Positions 26,334 to 35,480 are shown, counted from the first letter of the stretch. The stretch is 64,000 nt of DNA from Euzebya pacifica (GCF_003344865.1 NZ_CP031165.1:2237910-2301909); one strand, 5' to 3'. A program made the numbers and translations. The notes: generated by a model from the letters alone, not told the origin.

Positions 26334-26924
26334 ATGGCCCGTCCCCTCCCCATGAGCTTCGTCATGTCCGCCCCTCGCCACGAGGACCTCCCCGACGTCC
26401 GGGCCGAGGTGGCCGTGCTGGGCCGCTCCAACGTGGGCAAGTCCAGCCTCATCAACGCCGTGGCCAAGCGGAAGGGGCTGGCCAAGGTGTCCTCCACGCC
26501 CGGTCGAACCCGGCTGCTGAACGCCTTCGCGGTCACCGACGACACCCAGATCGTCGACTGCCCCGGCTACGGCTACGCGCAGGCCTCCAAGACCTCACGG
26601 GACGAGTGGATGCGCATGGTCGAGGACTACCTGATCGACCGCGAACCGCTGGTCGACCTGCTGCTGCTCGTCGACGGCGCCGTCGGGCCGACCAAGCTCG
26701 ACCTCGGTGTCATCGCAGAGATGCGCGAGGCCAACGTGCCCCTCACCATCGTCGCCACCAAGCTCGACAAGGTGAAGCCGTCCATCCGCGGCAAGCGTCG
26801 CCGCGAGGTCGCGACGGCCTGCGAGGTCGCCTCCGACGAGGTCCTCTGGGTGAGCGCCGTCAAGGGCGACGGCCTCGGCGACCTCCGCCAGCACATCACC
26901 GACATGCTGGCCGTCAACGTCTGA
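26334..26924 (+). CDS. engB: Ribosome biogenesis GTPase EngB (YsxC/YihA)
   Basis: A 196-residue TrmE-Era-EngA-EngB-family GTPase: G1 GRSNVGKSS, G3 DCPGYGYA, G4 TKLDK, G5 SAVKGDG, with the switch region STPGRTRLLN. It assists late assembly of the large ribosomal subunit. The ATG at 26334 or one three codons upstream could be used; GGGGAGG lies too close to the former to decide. It is a stand-alone gene between divergent and convergent neighbours. Confidence 0.9.
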   Translation: MARPLPMSFVMSAPRHEDLPDVRAEVAVLGRSNVGKSSLINAVAKRKGLAKVSSTPGRTRLLNAFAVTDDTQIVDCPGYGYAQASKTSRDEWMRMVEDYLIDREPLVDLLLLVDGAVGPTKLDLGVIAEMREANVPLTIVATKLDKVKPSIRGKRRREVATACEVASDEVLWVSAVKGDGLGDLRQHITDMLAVNV

Positions 26925-26944
26925 CCCCGGCCGAGCCCCGCTGA

Positions 26945-28354
26945 TCAGCCCTCGGCCAGGATGGCGGCCCAGTCGCCGACCTCGGCCCAGCCGGCGGTGG
27001 CGCGCAGGTCACGGGTCTCCAGCACGGCAGGGGTGACATCGAGGGTGGTCAGGCGGTAGGCGCTGGCCCGGCTGCCCGACAGGTTGGTGCCGCTCTCCGG
27101 CTGGTCGGCATCCGCCGTCGGGGCGGTCAGCAGGGTGTCGAGCGCCCCGGTGCGCGTCGCGTCCTCGGGGGCCAGGTACCGGTCGAACCACGCGGTCGTG
27201 TAGACGGTGGCCATCTCCGTGCCGTAGGTCGTGGCCGGCAGCAGGTACGGCAGGTCGCACCACTCCAGGTGGGTGCCGCCGCGGACGGTCAGGGAGTAGG
27301 CGTCCAGGCCCGCTGCGGTCCAGGCGTCGAAGGGGGCGAGGTTGGCCTCGGGGTCCGGCGAGCTGAACTGGGGGGTGGTGTTGAAGAAGTAGCCGTCGGC
27401 GTTCTGGTCCATCGCCGGCACGACCGGGGTGACTCCGCCGGACAGGCCGTCCCAGCCGACGACCGCACGGATGGGGTAGCTGCGGTCGTTGCACAGCTCG
27501 GGGAGGGTGCTCCACACCGTGCCCTCGTCGGAGCACTGCTGGACCGCGCTGACGCCGCTGCCGCCGAGGGAGTGGCCGGCCAGCCCGATGGTGTCGGCGT
27601 CGAGCAGCGCGTGGAGGGGGTTGACGTCGTCCAGCTGCTCGACCCCGTCGGCGGCCTCCCGGGCGGCCGCGGCGTCCTCCTCGGTCCAGGTCGGCGGGAC
27701 GTACGGGGCGTCGGGGGTGGAGAGGAAGAACTCCAGCGCGTCGACGGTGGCCTCCACGAAGTTGGCCGACTGCTGGAACGGCACGCCGTCGAAGGTGGGC
27801 ATCGGGCTGCCCGGGGCGTGGCCGACCCCTTCCGAGCGGCCCTGGCCCTGCGCGTCCCAGGTCAGGACGAGGTAGCCGTGGCGGGCCAGGTCGCGGGCGG
27901 CCCAGAAGTACATCGCCTCGTACCCCTGGATGGAGCCGGAGGTGATGACGACGCCGGGACGACGGCCCGGTGCATCGACGGGGGCCCAGACGTGCCCGGT
28001 CAGCTTGGCGCCGGTGCGGGCGGTGAAGGCGACCTCCGTGGAGGTGACGTCGTAGTAGTAGCGGGGGTCACCGGCCGAGCCGCCGGGGACGTAGCGCCCG
28101 GCACCGGTGTACAGCCGGCCGGCCCGCAGGTCGTTGGCCGCCTGCCCCGCGTCGGACAGCCAGGTGTCGACCCCGGCCCCGACGAAGGCCTCGGCGAACG
28201 CCGGATCGGTGGCCTGGGCGGGCTGGCGGGCGTTGCCGCGCTGCTGGCTGTCGATGTCGTAGTCGCGGTAGTCGGCGTCGGTGTAGTCGTCGGCCAGCGC
28301 GGCGGTGGGGACCAGCAGCATGGCGACGACGAGGGCAGCGGTGATTCGGGACAC
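26945..28354 (-). CDS. Secreted alpha/beta hydrolase
   Basis: A 469-residue exported hydrolase. The GTG at 28354 is preceded by GGAG at 7 bases and begins a signal peptide ending AALA (about residue 21). The core has YLVLTWDAQGQGRSEG, the nucleophile elbow GLAGHSLGGSG and a late GGTHLEW segment that supplies the catalytic histidine. An acyl esterase, lipase or polyester-cleaving function is plausible, but the substrate is not visible. It is convergent with engB, with a 20-base gap. Confidence 0.8.
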   Translation of the reverse strand: MSRITAALVVAMLLVPTAALADDYTDADYRDYDIDSQQRGNARQPAQATDPAFAEAFVGAGVDTWLSDAGQAANDLRAGRLYTGAGRYVPGGSAGDPRYYYDVTSTEVAFTARTGAKLTGHVWAPVDAPGRRPGVVITSGSIQGYEAMYFWAARDLARHGYLVLTWDAQGQGRSEGVGHAPGSPMPTFDGVPFQQSANFVEATVDALEFFLSTPDAPYVPPTWTEEDAAAAREAADGVEQLDDVNPLHALLDADTIGLAGHSLGGSGVSAVQQCSDEGTVWSTLPELCNDRSYPIRAVVGWDGLSGGVTPVVPAMDQNADGYFFNTTPQFSSPDPEANLAPFDAWTAAGLDAYSLTVRGGTHLEWCDLPYLLPATTYGTEMATVYTTAWFDRYLAPEDATRTGALDTLLTAPTADADQPESGTNLSGSRASAYRLTTLDVTPAVLETRDLRATAGWAEVGDWAAILAEG

Positions 28355-28438
28355 GATCGGCTCCGTCGTGAAGTGGGTCGGCTTCTCCACTTCTGTTTTC
28401 GACGGGGATGGTGTCGGCACCTGCCCACCGCCCGATTT

Positions 28439-28457
28439 CGCCGGCTGTCAGCCGGCG
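28439..28457 (-). terminator. Short hairpin overlapping the DUF445 stop codon
   Basis: A perfect 8-bp inverted repeat (CGCCGGCT / AGCCGGCG) encloses the TGA of the DUF445 gene in its 3-base loop and is followed on the minus strand by a short A/T run. It is probably a compact terminator. Confidence 0.4.
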
Positions 28458-29728
28458 ATCTCGGCGATCGTGTGGATGACGAAGCCGGCCAGGCCACCGA
28501 CGACGGTGCCGTTGATGCGGATCCACTGCAGGTCGCGGCCGAGCAGCAGCTCCAGCCGGTCGGCGGTCTCGGAGGTGTTCCAGCTGGACACGGTGTTGCT
28601 GACCAGGCCGGAGATCTCGGTGGAGAACTGCTCGACGGCGCCGCGACCGGTCCGCTCGACGAGGTCGTTGACGGCCCGGTTGGTCGCCGGGTCGTCCTGC
28701 AGGCGCTGGCCGCCCTGGACGATCAGGTCCTGCATGCGCTGTCGCAGCCGGGAGGTGTCGTCGAAGGCCTGCTCCCGAAGCTGGCCCTTGATGGCCCCCC
28801 AGACCGCGGCGATCCAGCGGCGCAGCTCGGGGTTGTCCAGCAGCTGCATCTTGAACTCGTTGGCGCGCAGCACGACGTCGGGATCGTGCTCGAGGGAGTC
28901 GGTGAAGCGCTCGATGCCCTTGTGGATCTCCTCCCGCAGGCCACCGGGCCCGCCGGGTGTGGCGGCGTCGCTGATCAGGTTGCGGACGCCGTCGAAGAGC
29001 CGGTTGAACAGCGCGTCGTCGACCGGTTCGGGCAACCACCACGGCGACTCGGTGGTGAAGCGTTCCCGCATCGTGTGCTGGTTGGTGACGAGGAACCCGT
29101 CGAGCAGGGCCAGCAGCTCGTCAAGCAGCTGTTCGTGGTGGCCCTCGGTGGTCAGCAGCCGCAGGCCGCCAGCCGCGAGAGGACCGGCGTCGGTGGCTTC
29201 GACGCGGCGTCGGACCTGGTGCTCGATCAGGGTGATGACGTCGTCGTCGCCGCTGCTCTCGGCCAGGCGGTCGATCATGCCGGCGGCGTGGGCGGCGGCC
29301 CGGTCGGCGTTGGTCGGGTCGGCGAACCAGGCGCCGGCGCGGCTGGCCACGTCCAGCTCGGCCAGGCGGGGGCCGACGACGTCGGGGGTCAGGAAGTTCT
29401 CCTGGATGAACTGGCCGAGGGTGACGCCGAACTGGTCCTTGCGCGACGCCACCACCGCCGTGTGGGGGATCGGCAGGCCCAGCGGATGGCGGAAGATCGC
29501 GGTGACGGCGAACCAGTCGGCCAGGGCACCCACCATCGCCGCCTCGAACGTGGCGATGGCGTAGCCGGTGACGCCGGCGTCATCGGTGAGCAGCAGCAGG
29601 GCCACCCAGACCAGCGCGACGCCGACCAGCAGCCCGGTGGCCCGGGTCTTCATGGTCTTGAGGTCGGCGCGGCGTTCGGCTTCGGACTCGACAGGTGGCA
29701 GCGAGCTCGGCGGGGTGGTCGTGGTCAC
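28448..29728 (-). CDS. DUF445 family membrane protein
   Basis: A 426-residue protein with two N-terminal membrane helices (LLVGVALVWVALLLL and YAIATFEAAMVGALADWFAVTAIF). A long helical region follows, typical of DUF445/YjiN proteins (FRHPLGLPIPHTAVVASRKDQFG). A final hydrophobic helix, RINGTVVGGLAGFVIHTI, ends the chain. The function is unknown. The start is GTG. It lies downstream of the small helical protein on the same strand. Confidence 0.88.
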   Translation of the reverse strand: MTTTTPPSSLPPVESEAERRADLKTMKTRATGLLVGVALVWVALLLLTDDAGVTGYAIATFEAAMVGALADWFAVTAIFRHPLGLPIPHTAVVASRKDQFGVTLGQFIQENFLTPDVVGPRLAELDVASRAGAWFADPTNADRAAAHAAGMIDRLAESSGDDDVITLIEHQVRRRVEATDAGPLAAGGLRLLTTEGHHEQLLDELLALLDGFLVTNQHTMRERFTTESPWWLPEPVDDALFNRLFDGVRNLISDAATPGGPGGLREEIHKGIERFTDSLEHDPDVVLRANEFKMQLLDNPELRRWIAAVWGAIKGQLREQAFDDTSRLRQRMQDLIVQGGQRLQDDPATNRAVNDLVERTGRGAVEQFSTEISGLVSNTVSSWNTSETADRLELLLGRDLQWIRINGTVVGGLAGFVIHTIAEIAG

Positions 29729-29758
29729 GCGCCGCAGTATGGCCTCGCTGGGTGAGGA

Positions 29759-30247
29759 CTACCCATCTGCGTTGGCGAACGCCCGGCGAACGGCGGCCAG
29801 GCGATGGCGTTCCACGGTGGCCTGCTGCTCCTCTCCCGAGGCGATCAGCCACTCGAGGTCGAGGGCCTCCAGGGCCGGGTGGGTCCCACGGATCTCCGCG
29901 AGCGCCAGCCACAGCCGTTGCTTGCCGTGCACGCCGATGGACAGGCTCTCGAGCTCCAGCAGGTCACGAACGCCGTCGTCGCGCAGCGCCTCGCCCTTGA
30001 GCTTGAGCTGGGCCATGCGCTCGCCGACCCAGCCGACGGTCTGGCGGACGACGCTGTGGGAGATCCCGAGCTCGGCCATCAGCTCCTCCAGGTGGGTGCG
30101 GTGCGTCTCGATTCCGGCGAGGAGCTCGGCGAGCTCGTCGTTGCCACGGCCCTCGTCGAGTCGTCGGCGCAGCAGGTCGGTCGCGCCGGCGGCGCCACCC
30201 AGGTGGTCGTTGAGGTACTCGGTGAGCGAATCGATGTCCAGCGGCAT
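29759..30247 (-). CDS. Small all-helical protein, ferritin-like bundle suspected
   Basis: A 162-residue, almost entirely helical and acidic protein (LTEYLNDHLGGAAGATDLLRRRL, GIETHRTHLEELMAELGI). Its four predicted helices with regularly placed Glu/His resemble ferritin-like bundles, but an ExxH metal pair is not clear. I do not recognise a named family. It starts with ATG after GGAGACC and lies between DUF445 and HAD genes on the same strand. Confidence 0.65.
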   Translation of the reverse strand: MPLDIDSLTEYLNDHLGGAAGATDLLRRRLDEGRGNDELAELLAGIETHRTHLEELMAELGISHSVVRQTVGWVGERMAQLKLKGEALRDDGVRDLLELESLSIGVHGKQRLWLALAEIRGTHPALEALDLEWLIASGEEQQATVERHRLAAVRRAFANADG

Positions 30248-30292
30248 GGCGGTCTCCTTGGTGCGGGCGTCTGGCTCGGGCAGGGGTGGCGG

Positions 30293-30970
30293 CTAGAGCA
30301 CGCCGAGGCAGTCAGCGGGGTCGTCGAGGACCATCGCGGCGCCGGCCTCGCGAAGGGCGTCGTCGCCGAACCCGCCGGTGCGGACCGCCACGAAGGACAG
30401 GCCGGCGGCGCGGGCGGCATGACCGTCCCACGGCGCGTCGCCGAGCATCCGGATGTGGCTGGCATCGGCGTCGAGCTGGGCGGCAGCGGCGTGCATGACG
30501 CTGCTGTCGGGTTTGCCGCCGGGGAGGTCGTCGGCATCGGTGACGGCGATGTCGGGGTTGCCGAGGGCCGCCATCAGCGCCTCGCGTTCCTCGGTGCCGG
30601 CGGCGGTGGCCACCACGTGCGGCACGCCCCGGTTGTCGAGGTCGTGCAGCAGGTTGAGGGCCCCACGGGTGGGGTGGAGGCCCGCTTCGGCAGCGGCAAG
30701 GAACCGTTCGCGGTGACCACGGCTCAGCCGCTCGCGCACGGCCTCCTCGGGCACCTCACCGAGGACGCGCCTGATCAGCCGGTCGCCGGGAAGCCCGATG
30801 CAGCCGTGGATGCGCCACTCCGGGACCGGGCGGTCGAGGACCTCGGCGAACGCCGCAGACCAAGTGCGGACGTGGAGGTAGACGGTGTCGACAAGCGTGC
30901 CGTCGAGGTCCAGGAGGACGGCGTCGGGCGCGGGCTGGCCGGTGGGCTCGGAGTCGGGTGAGGAAGGCAC
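30293..30970 (-). CDS. HAD-superfamily phosphatase (beta-phosphoglucomutase/phosphatase-like)
   Basis: A 225-residue HAD hydrolase: motif I LLDLDGTLVDT (nucleophile Asp and general-acid Asp), a helical cap, motif II VATAAG, motif III lysine in GGKPDSSVMHAA, and motif IV MLGDAPWD. The substrate is probably a small phosphorylated metabolite. GTG at 30970 is used; the frame is open to 31003. Confidence 0.85.
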   Translation of the reverse strand: MPSSPDSEPTGQPAPDAVLLDLDGTLVDTVYLHVRTWSAAFAEVLDRPVPEWRIHGCIGLPGDRLIRRVLGEVPEEAVRERLSRGHRERFLAAAEAGLHPTRGALNLLHDLDNRGVPHVVATAAGTEEREALMAALGNPDIAVTDADDLPGGKPDSSVMHAAAAQLDADASHIRMLGDAPWDGHAARAAGLSFVAVRTGGFGDDALREAGAAMVLDDPADCLGVL

Positions 30971-31021
30971 GACGAACGGGTTCCCCCGACTGCCCGGCCC
31001 CACACATGTCCGGCGGGGTGG

Positions 31022-31480
31022 TCAGCCGAGCAGGGCCTGGCTGTAGGCGACGGTGGCGATGGCGACAGGGCGGTCGGGATCCGGGCTGTCGACGTGCAGG
31101 TCGCAGGTCATCGTGATCTGGGTCCGGCCGAGCTTGCGCAGCCGGGTCTCCACGATCAGCGTCCCGATGGCCGGGCGACGCAGGAACTCCACCGACAGGT
31201 GGCTGGTCACCGCAAGGGCCGCATCGCCGAGGTGCCCGAGGACCAGCGCGAACGCGGCTTGGTCGACCGCCTCCATCAGCAGGGGACCGCGCATGGTCCC
31301 GCCGGGTCGTTCGTCGAGTTCGGTGGCGACCCGCTCGAACCGGCACCAGCCCGGTCGCAGGTCCTTCAGGCCCTCGGCGTAGGACCGTCCGGCTCGGGGC
31401 CACACCCGGGTGACGTAGTCGACGACCTCGTCGCGGGACAGGGCAAGGGACTGGGCGCTGGGGGCGGTTCGGTCGGCCAT
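31022..31480 (-). CDS. PaaI-like hotdog-fold thioesterase
   Basis: A 152-residue hotdog-fold protein with the GGTMRGPLLMEAVDQAAFALV helix and the strand VTSHLSVEFLRRPAIGTLIVETRLRKLGR typical of acyl-CoA thioesterases of the PaaI group. The acyl group is unknown. It is divergent from the glycogen synthase gene. Confidence 0.8.
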   Translation of the reverse strand: MADRTAPSAQSLALSRDEVVDYVTRVWPRAGRSYAEGLKDLRPGWCRFERVATELDERPGGTMRGPLLMEAVDQAAFALVLGHLGDAALAVTSHLSVEFLRRPAIGTLIVETRLRKLGRTQITMTCDLHVDSPDPDRPVAIATVAYSQALLG

Positions 31481-31537
31481 GGCGGCAGTGTCGCGCAGGA
31501 CATGTCCCTCGCTCGAACATCCGCCTCGCGGGTGCCG

Positions 31538-31550
31538 TACGGTGACAGGG
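31538..31550 (+). promoter_or_regulatory. Candidate -10 element for a leaderless glgA transcript
   Basis: TACGGT ends 7 bases before the glgA ATG with no Shine-Dalgarno spacing, the usual layout of leaderless actinobacterial transcripts starting at the A of the ATG. No clear -35 box. Confidence 0.35.
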
Positions 31551-32711
31551 ATGCGCGTCGCGATGCTGACAAGGGAATGGCCGCCGGACATCTACGGCGG
31601 GGCGGGTGTGCACGTCGATTTCCTCGCACGTGAGCTCGGGGCGCTCGTCGACGTGGACGTGCACTGCTTCGGTGAGCCGCGCGACGACGCCACGGCCCAC
31701 ACGCCGGCGGTCCAGCTGGCGGAGGCCAACGCGACCCTCCAGACCCTGTCGGTCGACCTCAGCATGGCGGCCGCGGTCGGCGAGGCCGAGCTCGTCCACA
31801 GCCACACCTGGTACGCCAACATGGGTGGCCACATCGCCAAGCTGCTGCACGACATCCCGCACGTCGTCACCGCCCACTCCCTCGAGCCCCGCCGCCCGTG
31901 GAAGGCCGAGCAGCTCGGCGGCGGCTACGCGGTGTCGTCGTGGGCGGAGCGGACCGCCTACGAGGCCGCCGACGCCGTCATCGCGGTCAGCGACGGCATG
32001 CGGACCGACATCCTCGACGCCTACCCGGCGCTGGACCCCGACCGTGTGCACGTCGTCCGCAACGGCATCGACACCCAGCTGTACCAGCCCGATCGCGACA
32101 CCGACGTGCTCGCGCGGTTGGGCATCGACCCGGACCGCCCGTCGGTGATCTTCGTGGGTCGTATCACCCGACAGAAGGGCGTCCCGCACCTGCTGGCCGC
32201 AGCCCACCAGTTCCACCCCGACGCCCAGCTGATCCTCTGTGCAGGCGCTCCCGACACCGCGGAGCTCGGCGACCTCACCCGGTCCGAGGTCGAGGCGCTG
32301 AAGGCCGAACGCGACGGTGTCCACTGGATCCACGAGATGTTGCCGCGACCCGACATCGTGCAGCTGCTGACCCACGCCACCGTCTTCGTGTGCCCGTCGG
32401 TCTACGAGCCGCTCGGCATCGTCAACCTCGAGGCGATGGCCTGCGGCACGGCTGTCGTCGCGAGCGCCGTCGGTGGCATCCCCGAGGTCGTCGACGACGG
32501 CGAGACCGGCATCCTCGTGCCCTACGACGAGACGCGGCCCGGCACCTTCGAGCAGCGGATCGCCGACGGCGTCAACGAGCTGCTGACCGACCCCGACCGC
32601 GCGAAGGTGATGGGCGAGCTCGGACGACAGCGCGTCGTGGCGGACTTCGGTTGGGACACCGTGGCCGAGGCCACGGTGGAGGTCTACCGGACGGCGCTGG
32701 GCACCGGCTGA
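31551..32711 (+). CDS. glgA: Actinobacterial-type glycogen synthase / GT4 glycosyltransferase
   Basis: A 386-residue GT-B fold glycosyltransferase. The N-terminal lobe opens MRVAMLTREWPPDIYGGAGVH with HSHTWYANMGGH. The C-terminal GT4 lobe has FVGRITRQKGVPHLL and the nucleotide-sugar motif SVYEPLGIVNLEAMACGTAVV with the E-x7-E pair. This matches the corynebacterial/mycobacterial GlgA (GlgM) group, which uses ADP-glucose to make alpha-1,4-glucan or maltose-1-phosphate. Its 3' end overlaps the convergent MFS gene by 28 bases. Confidence 0.88.
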   Translation: MRVAMLTREWPPDIYGGAGVHVDFLARELGALVDVDVHCFGEPRDDATAHTPAVQLAEANATLQTLSVDLSMAAAVGEAELVHSHTWYANMGGHIAKLLHDIPHVVTAHSLEPRRPWKAEQLGGGYAVSSWAERTAYEAADAVIAVSDGMRTDILDAYPALDPDRVHVVRNGIDTQLYQPDRDTDVLARLGIDPDRPSVIFVGRITRQKGVPHLLAAAHQFHPDAQLILCAGAPDTAELGDLTRSEVEALKAERDGVHWIHEMLPRPDIVQLLTHATVFVCPSVYEPLGIVNLEAMACGTAVVASAVGGIPEVVDDGETGILVPYDETRPGTFEQRIADGVNELLTDPDRAKVMGELGRQRVVADFGWDTVAEATVEVYRTALGTG

Positions 32712-33940
32712 GCCGGCTGGGGCCGACGTCGGAGGAGGGTCAGCGTGCCACCCTCTGCCCAGGCGACGAGCCCCACGGCCACGACACCGCAGGTCAGCAG
32801 CGAGGCGGCGAACGGCACGACGGTCCCGTCGTACATGCGGTCGATCACGGCGCCCAGCAGCGCCCCGGCGGCGACCTGCACGGCACCGACGATGGAGGAG
32901 GCCATCCCGGCGACCGCACCCATCGGCGCCATGGCCATGGTGTTGAAGTTCGGGATGATCAGCGCGTGGCCGAACAGCACGACGGCCATGGTCAGCAGGA
33001 ACGCCCACAGGGGAGGGGCCCCGCCGCCGAACATCGCGGTGGCCAGCAGCACGACGGCAGCCACGACGTAGGTCATCAGCGTCACGTGGCTCAGCCGCGC
33101 CGAGCCCACCTGCCGGACGATGCGGGCGTTCAGCAGCATGCCGAACCCCATGACGATCGCCAGGCCGCCGAAGATGACGGGGAAGCGCTCGCCGACGCCG
33201 AAGACGTCACCGAAGATCAGCTCGCTGCTGGCCAGGTAGGAGGTGAACCCGCCGTACATCGACGTCATGGCGAGCGTGTAGCCGACGGTCTGTCGGTTGG
33301 AGACGACCATCTTGGCCGCGCGTCCGAGGCGGCCCATGTTCAGGTCGCCCCGGTGCTCTGGGGCGAGGGTCTCCGACATGCGGGTCATCCACAGGGCCAG
33401 CAGCCCGGCGGCGATCGCGCAGGCCACGAACAGCCAGCGCCACGACGCGACGCTGATGCCGGCCGCACCGATGGTCGGGGCGAAGACCGGGACGAGCATG
33501 AAGACCGACATGACCAGCGACATGGCCCGCGACATCTCCTCGCCCTCGTAGCGGTCGCGGATGATGGCCACCGTGATGACACGGGGGCCTGCCGCCCCGA
33601 GGCCCCACAGGAAGCGGGCTCCGAGAAGGAGGGGGAGCGTGGGGGCCAGCGAGGTCGCAAGGGCACCGACGATGTAGACGCCGAAGCTGGCGTACAGGAC
33701 GGGCTTGCGGCCCAGCGCATCGGAGATCGGCCCGTAGCCCGGCTGGCCGATGGCCAGCCCGAGGAAGTAGGCGGTGACCAGTCCGGCGACGGCGGTGGAG
33801 TCCACCGACAGGCCGAGGTCGGTACGGATGTCGCCGAAGGCCGGCAGCAGCAGGTCGATGCCCAGCGCGGCCATCGACATCGTCGCCGCCAGCAGGGCGG
33901 TGAACTCGAACTGGCCGAGGCGGCGTCGTGCGGCGGCCAT
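32684..33940 (-). CDS. Bcr/CflA-type MFS drug efflux transporter
   Basis: A 418-residue, 12-helix major facilitator. It has the MFS motif A GPISDALGRKPVLYASFG between helices 2 and 3 and the Bcr/CflA pattern LGIDLLLPAFGDIRTDLGLS and LGAAGPRVITVAIIRDRYEG. It probably exports drugs or metabolites using the proton gradient. Its ATG shares a base with the MarR stop codon (TGATG), so the two are translationally coupled and co-regulated. Confidence 0.9.
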   Translation of the reverse strand: MAAARRRLGQFEFTALLAATMSMAALGIDLLLPAFGDIRTDLGLSVDSTAVAGLVTAYFLGLAIGQPGYGPISDALGRKPVLYASFGVYIVGALATSLAPTLPLLLGARFLWGLGAAGPRVITVAIIRDRYEGEEMSRAMSLVMSVFMLVPVFAPTIGAAGISVASWRWLFVACAIAAGLLALWMTRMSETLAPEHRGDLNMGRLGRAAKMVVSNRQTVGYTLAMTSMYGGFTSYLASSELIFGDVFGVGERFPVIFGGLAIVMGFGMLLNARIVRQVGSARLSHVTLMTYVVAAVVLLATAMFGGGAPPLWAFLLTMAVVLFGHALIIPNFNTMAMAPMGAVAGMASSIVGAVQVAAGALLGAVIDRMYDGTVVPFAASLLTCGVVAVGLVAWAEGGTLTLLRRRPQPAQPVPSAVR

Positions 33941-34485
33941 CACGGTGCCACCGCCACGTCGGCAGGCGCGGTCGGGGCGTCGTCGGCGGTCACGGCAGCG
34001 GTGCGGTCGTCGGCCGGGCCCAGGCGCAGCAGGTCGGCTCGCTGCACGACGCTGCCCAGCAGATCGGCGAGGGTCTCCACCTGCTCGAGGGAGAGGTGGC
34101 CGAACAGTGGCGCGTGTGCAGCAGCGTGGACACGGCGGAGCTCGGCGAGCAGGACACGGCCCTCGGCGCTGATCGCCACCCGGTAGCGACGTCGGTCGGC
34201 GTCGTCGCGTTCGCGGTCGACCAGCCCGCGACGTTCGAGGTCGTCGACGAACCCCACCATATGGCTCTTGTCCAGGTCGAGGCGGTCGCACAGGTCGCGC
34301 TGGCAGAGGGCACCGAGGTCGTCCAGCGTCGCGAGCACACCGAAGTGGGCCGGGCGGACATCGTGTTCGGCGAAGGCGTCGGTCAGCAGGCGCAGCGCGG
34401 CCTTGGAGACCTGCGTGGCGAGGTAGGCGGGTCGACGCGCCAGCGAGGGCGGGCGGCCGACGGCGGGGTCGGCGGTTGGTGGCAT
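33940..34485 (-). CDS. MarR-family transcriptional regulator
   Basis: A 181-residue winged-helix regulator: helix RPAHFGVLATLDDLGALCQRDLCDRLDLDKSHMVGFVDDLERRGLV with the wing RERDDADRRRYRVAIS, flanked by dimerisation helices. The ATG at 34485 follows TACCAT by 6 bases, a leaderless arrangement; the frame is open to 34536. It sits first in a two-gene operon with the efflux pump and probably represses it until a phenolic or drug ligand binds. Confidence 0.88.
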   Translation of the reverse strand: MPPTADPAVGRPPSLARRPAYLATQVSKAALRLLTDAFAEHDVRPAHFGVLATLDDLGALCQRDLCDRLDLDKSHMVGFVDDLERRGLVDRERDDADRRRYRVAISAEGRVLLAELRRVHAAAHAPLFGHLSLEQVETLADLLGSVVQRADLLRLGPADDRTAAVTADDAPTAPADVAVAP

Positions 34486-34489
34486 GGGC

Positions 34490-34514
34490 AAATGGTAGCG
34501 ATCTGCAACTATTT
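34490..34514. promoter_or_regulatory. Candidate MarR operator
   Basis: An imperfect inverted repeat AAATGGTAGC-N5-GCAACTATTT (8 of 10 positions matching) overlaps the TACCAT -10 hexamer just upstream of the marR start codon. A site like this suits autorepression. It is also unusually AT-rich for the region. Confidence 0.5.
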
Positions 34515-34619
34515 GTCCGAGTCCGGCGGTGTCCATACGGACGAACCCGCCCTGTCCAAACCTCAGTAGTTGACTTATCTTTACTCAGGCAACACTGGCA
34601 ACACGATGGGCTGGACACG

Positions 34620-35480
34620 ATGGGTGACGGACGCTGGAGCAACGAGGGGCGTGCACGAGGCGGTGCGGTGCTGGTCGCCGCCACCCTGCTGGTCGGCGTG
34701 TTCCCGGGTGTGGCGCACGCGCGGTTGGACTACCGCGTGCAGGGCGGCGACACCCTGTCGGCCATCGCTGCCCGGCACGGCGTCTCGGCGACCTCGCTGG
34801 TCGACGCCAACGGGCTGGACGATCCCGACCGCATCGTGGCCGGCACGGTCCTCGTCATCCCGGGCGGCGAGGGACCGGCCGGCGGCCACGTGGTGCAGCC
34901 AGGCGAGACCCTGTCGGCGATCGCGGCACGGTACGGGGTGTCGACCAGCGCGCTGGCCGAGGCCAACGGCATCACCAACCCCAACCTGATCCGAGCCGGT
35001 CAGCACCTGCGGGTCGCCGGCGGTTCCTCACCCGCCGCACAACCGGCCGCGTCCTCGTCGGGGGCCAGCAGCTCGACGTCGTCGTCCCGTGACGACGTCC
35101 GGCGCCTGATCACCCAGGAAGCACAGCGGCAGGGCTGGCGTCCGGCGGTCCCGCTGGGGCTGGCCATGCAGGAGTCGGGCTGGAACAACAGCGTCGTCTC
35201 CTCGGCCGGTGCGCGCGGCATCATGCAGGTCATGCCGGCGACGGGGGAGTGGGTGGGACGCTACCTGCTCGGGCGCAGCCTGGACCTGTCGGATCCTGCC
35301 GACAACGTCGCCGCAGGCATGGCCTACCTCGACCACCTGTACGACCGCTTCGACGGCGACATCGAGCTGACGCTGGCGGGCTATTTCGAGGGACCCGAGC
35401 GTGTGGTCCGCAACGGGGCCAGCGAGTCGGGGCAGCGCTACGCGGCCAACGTCCTCGCCCTCGCCGACCGTTATCGGTAG
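34620..35480 (+). CDS. Secreted LysM-containing lytic transglycosylase
   Basis: A 286-residue exported protein: signal peptide (about residues 10-36, ending AHA), two LysM peptidoglycan-binding motifs (YRVQGGDTLSAIAARHGV and HVVQPGETLSAIAARYGV), and a Ser/Ala-rich linker. An SLT/goose-lysozyme-like domain follows, with catalytic glutamate in AMQESGWNNS and SSAGARGIMQVMP. It cleaves glycan strands for wall remodelling. The TTGACT at 34570 in an AT-rich leader may be part of its promoter. It is divergent from marR and convergent with the REC-EAL gene. Confidence 0.9.
   Translation: MGDGRWSNEGRARGGAVLVAATLLVGVFPGVAHARLDYRVQGGDTLSAIAARHGVSATSLVDANGLDDPDRIVAGTVLVIPGGEGPAGGHVVQPGETLSAIAARYGVSTSALAEANGITNPNLIRAGQHLRVAGGSSPAAQPAASSSGASSSTSSSRDDVRRLITQEAQRQGWRPAVPLGLAMQESGWNNSVVSSAGARGIMQVMPATGEWVGRYLLGRSLDLSDPADNVAAGMAYLDHLYDRFDGDIELTLAGYFEGPERVVRNGASESGQRYAANVLALADRYR

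Noticed and set aside
27269-29755. 828-codon open frame on the plus strand
   Set aside because: It lies antisense to the secreted hydrolase and DUF445 genes; its composition (Val/Gly/Asp/Arg/His) is the usual mirror of high-GC coding DNA and it has no domain.
31898-34186. 762-codon plus-strand frame
   Set aside because: Overlaps glgA in another frame and runs antisense to MFS and MarR genes with clear motifs.
34501-34619. c-di-AMP (ydaO-type) riboswitch upstream of the LysM-transglycosylase
   Set aside because: Such switches precede related genes in other actinobacteria, but this leader is short and AT-rich and I could not find the conserved paired elements.
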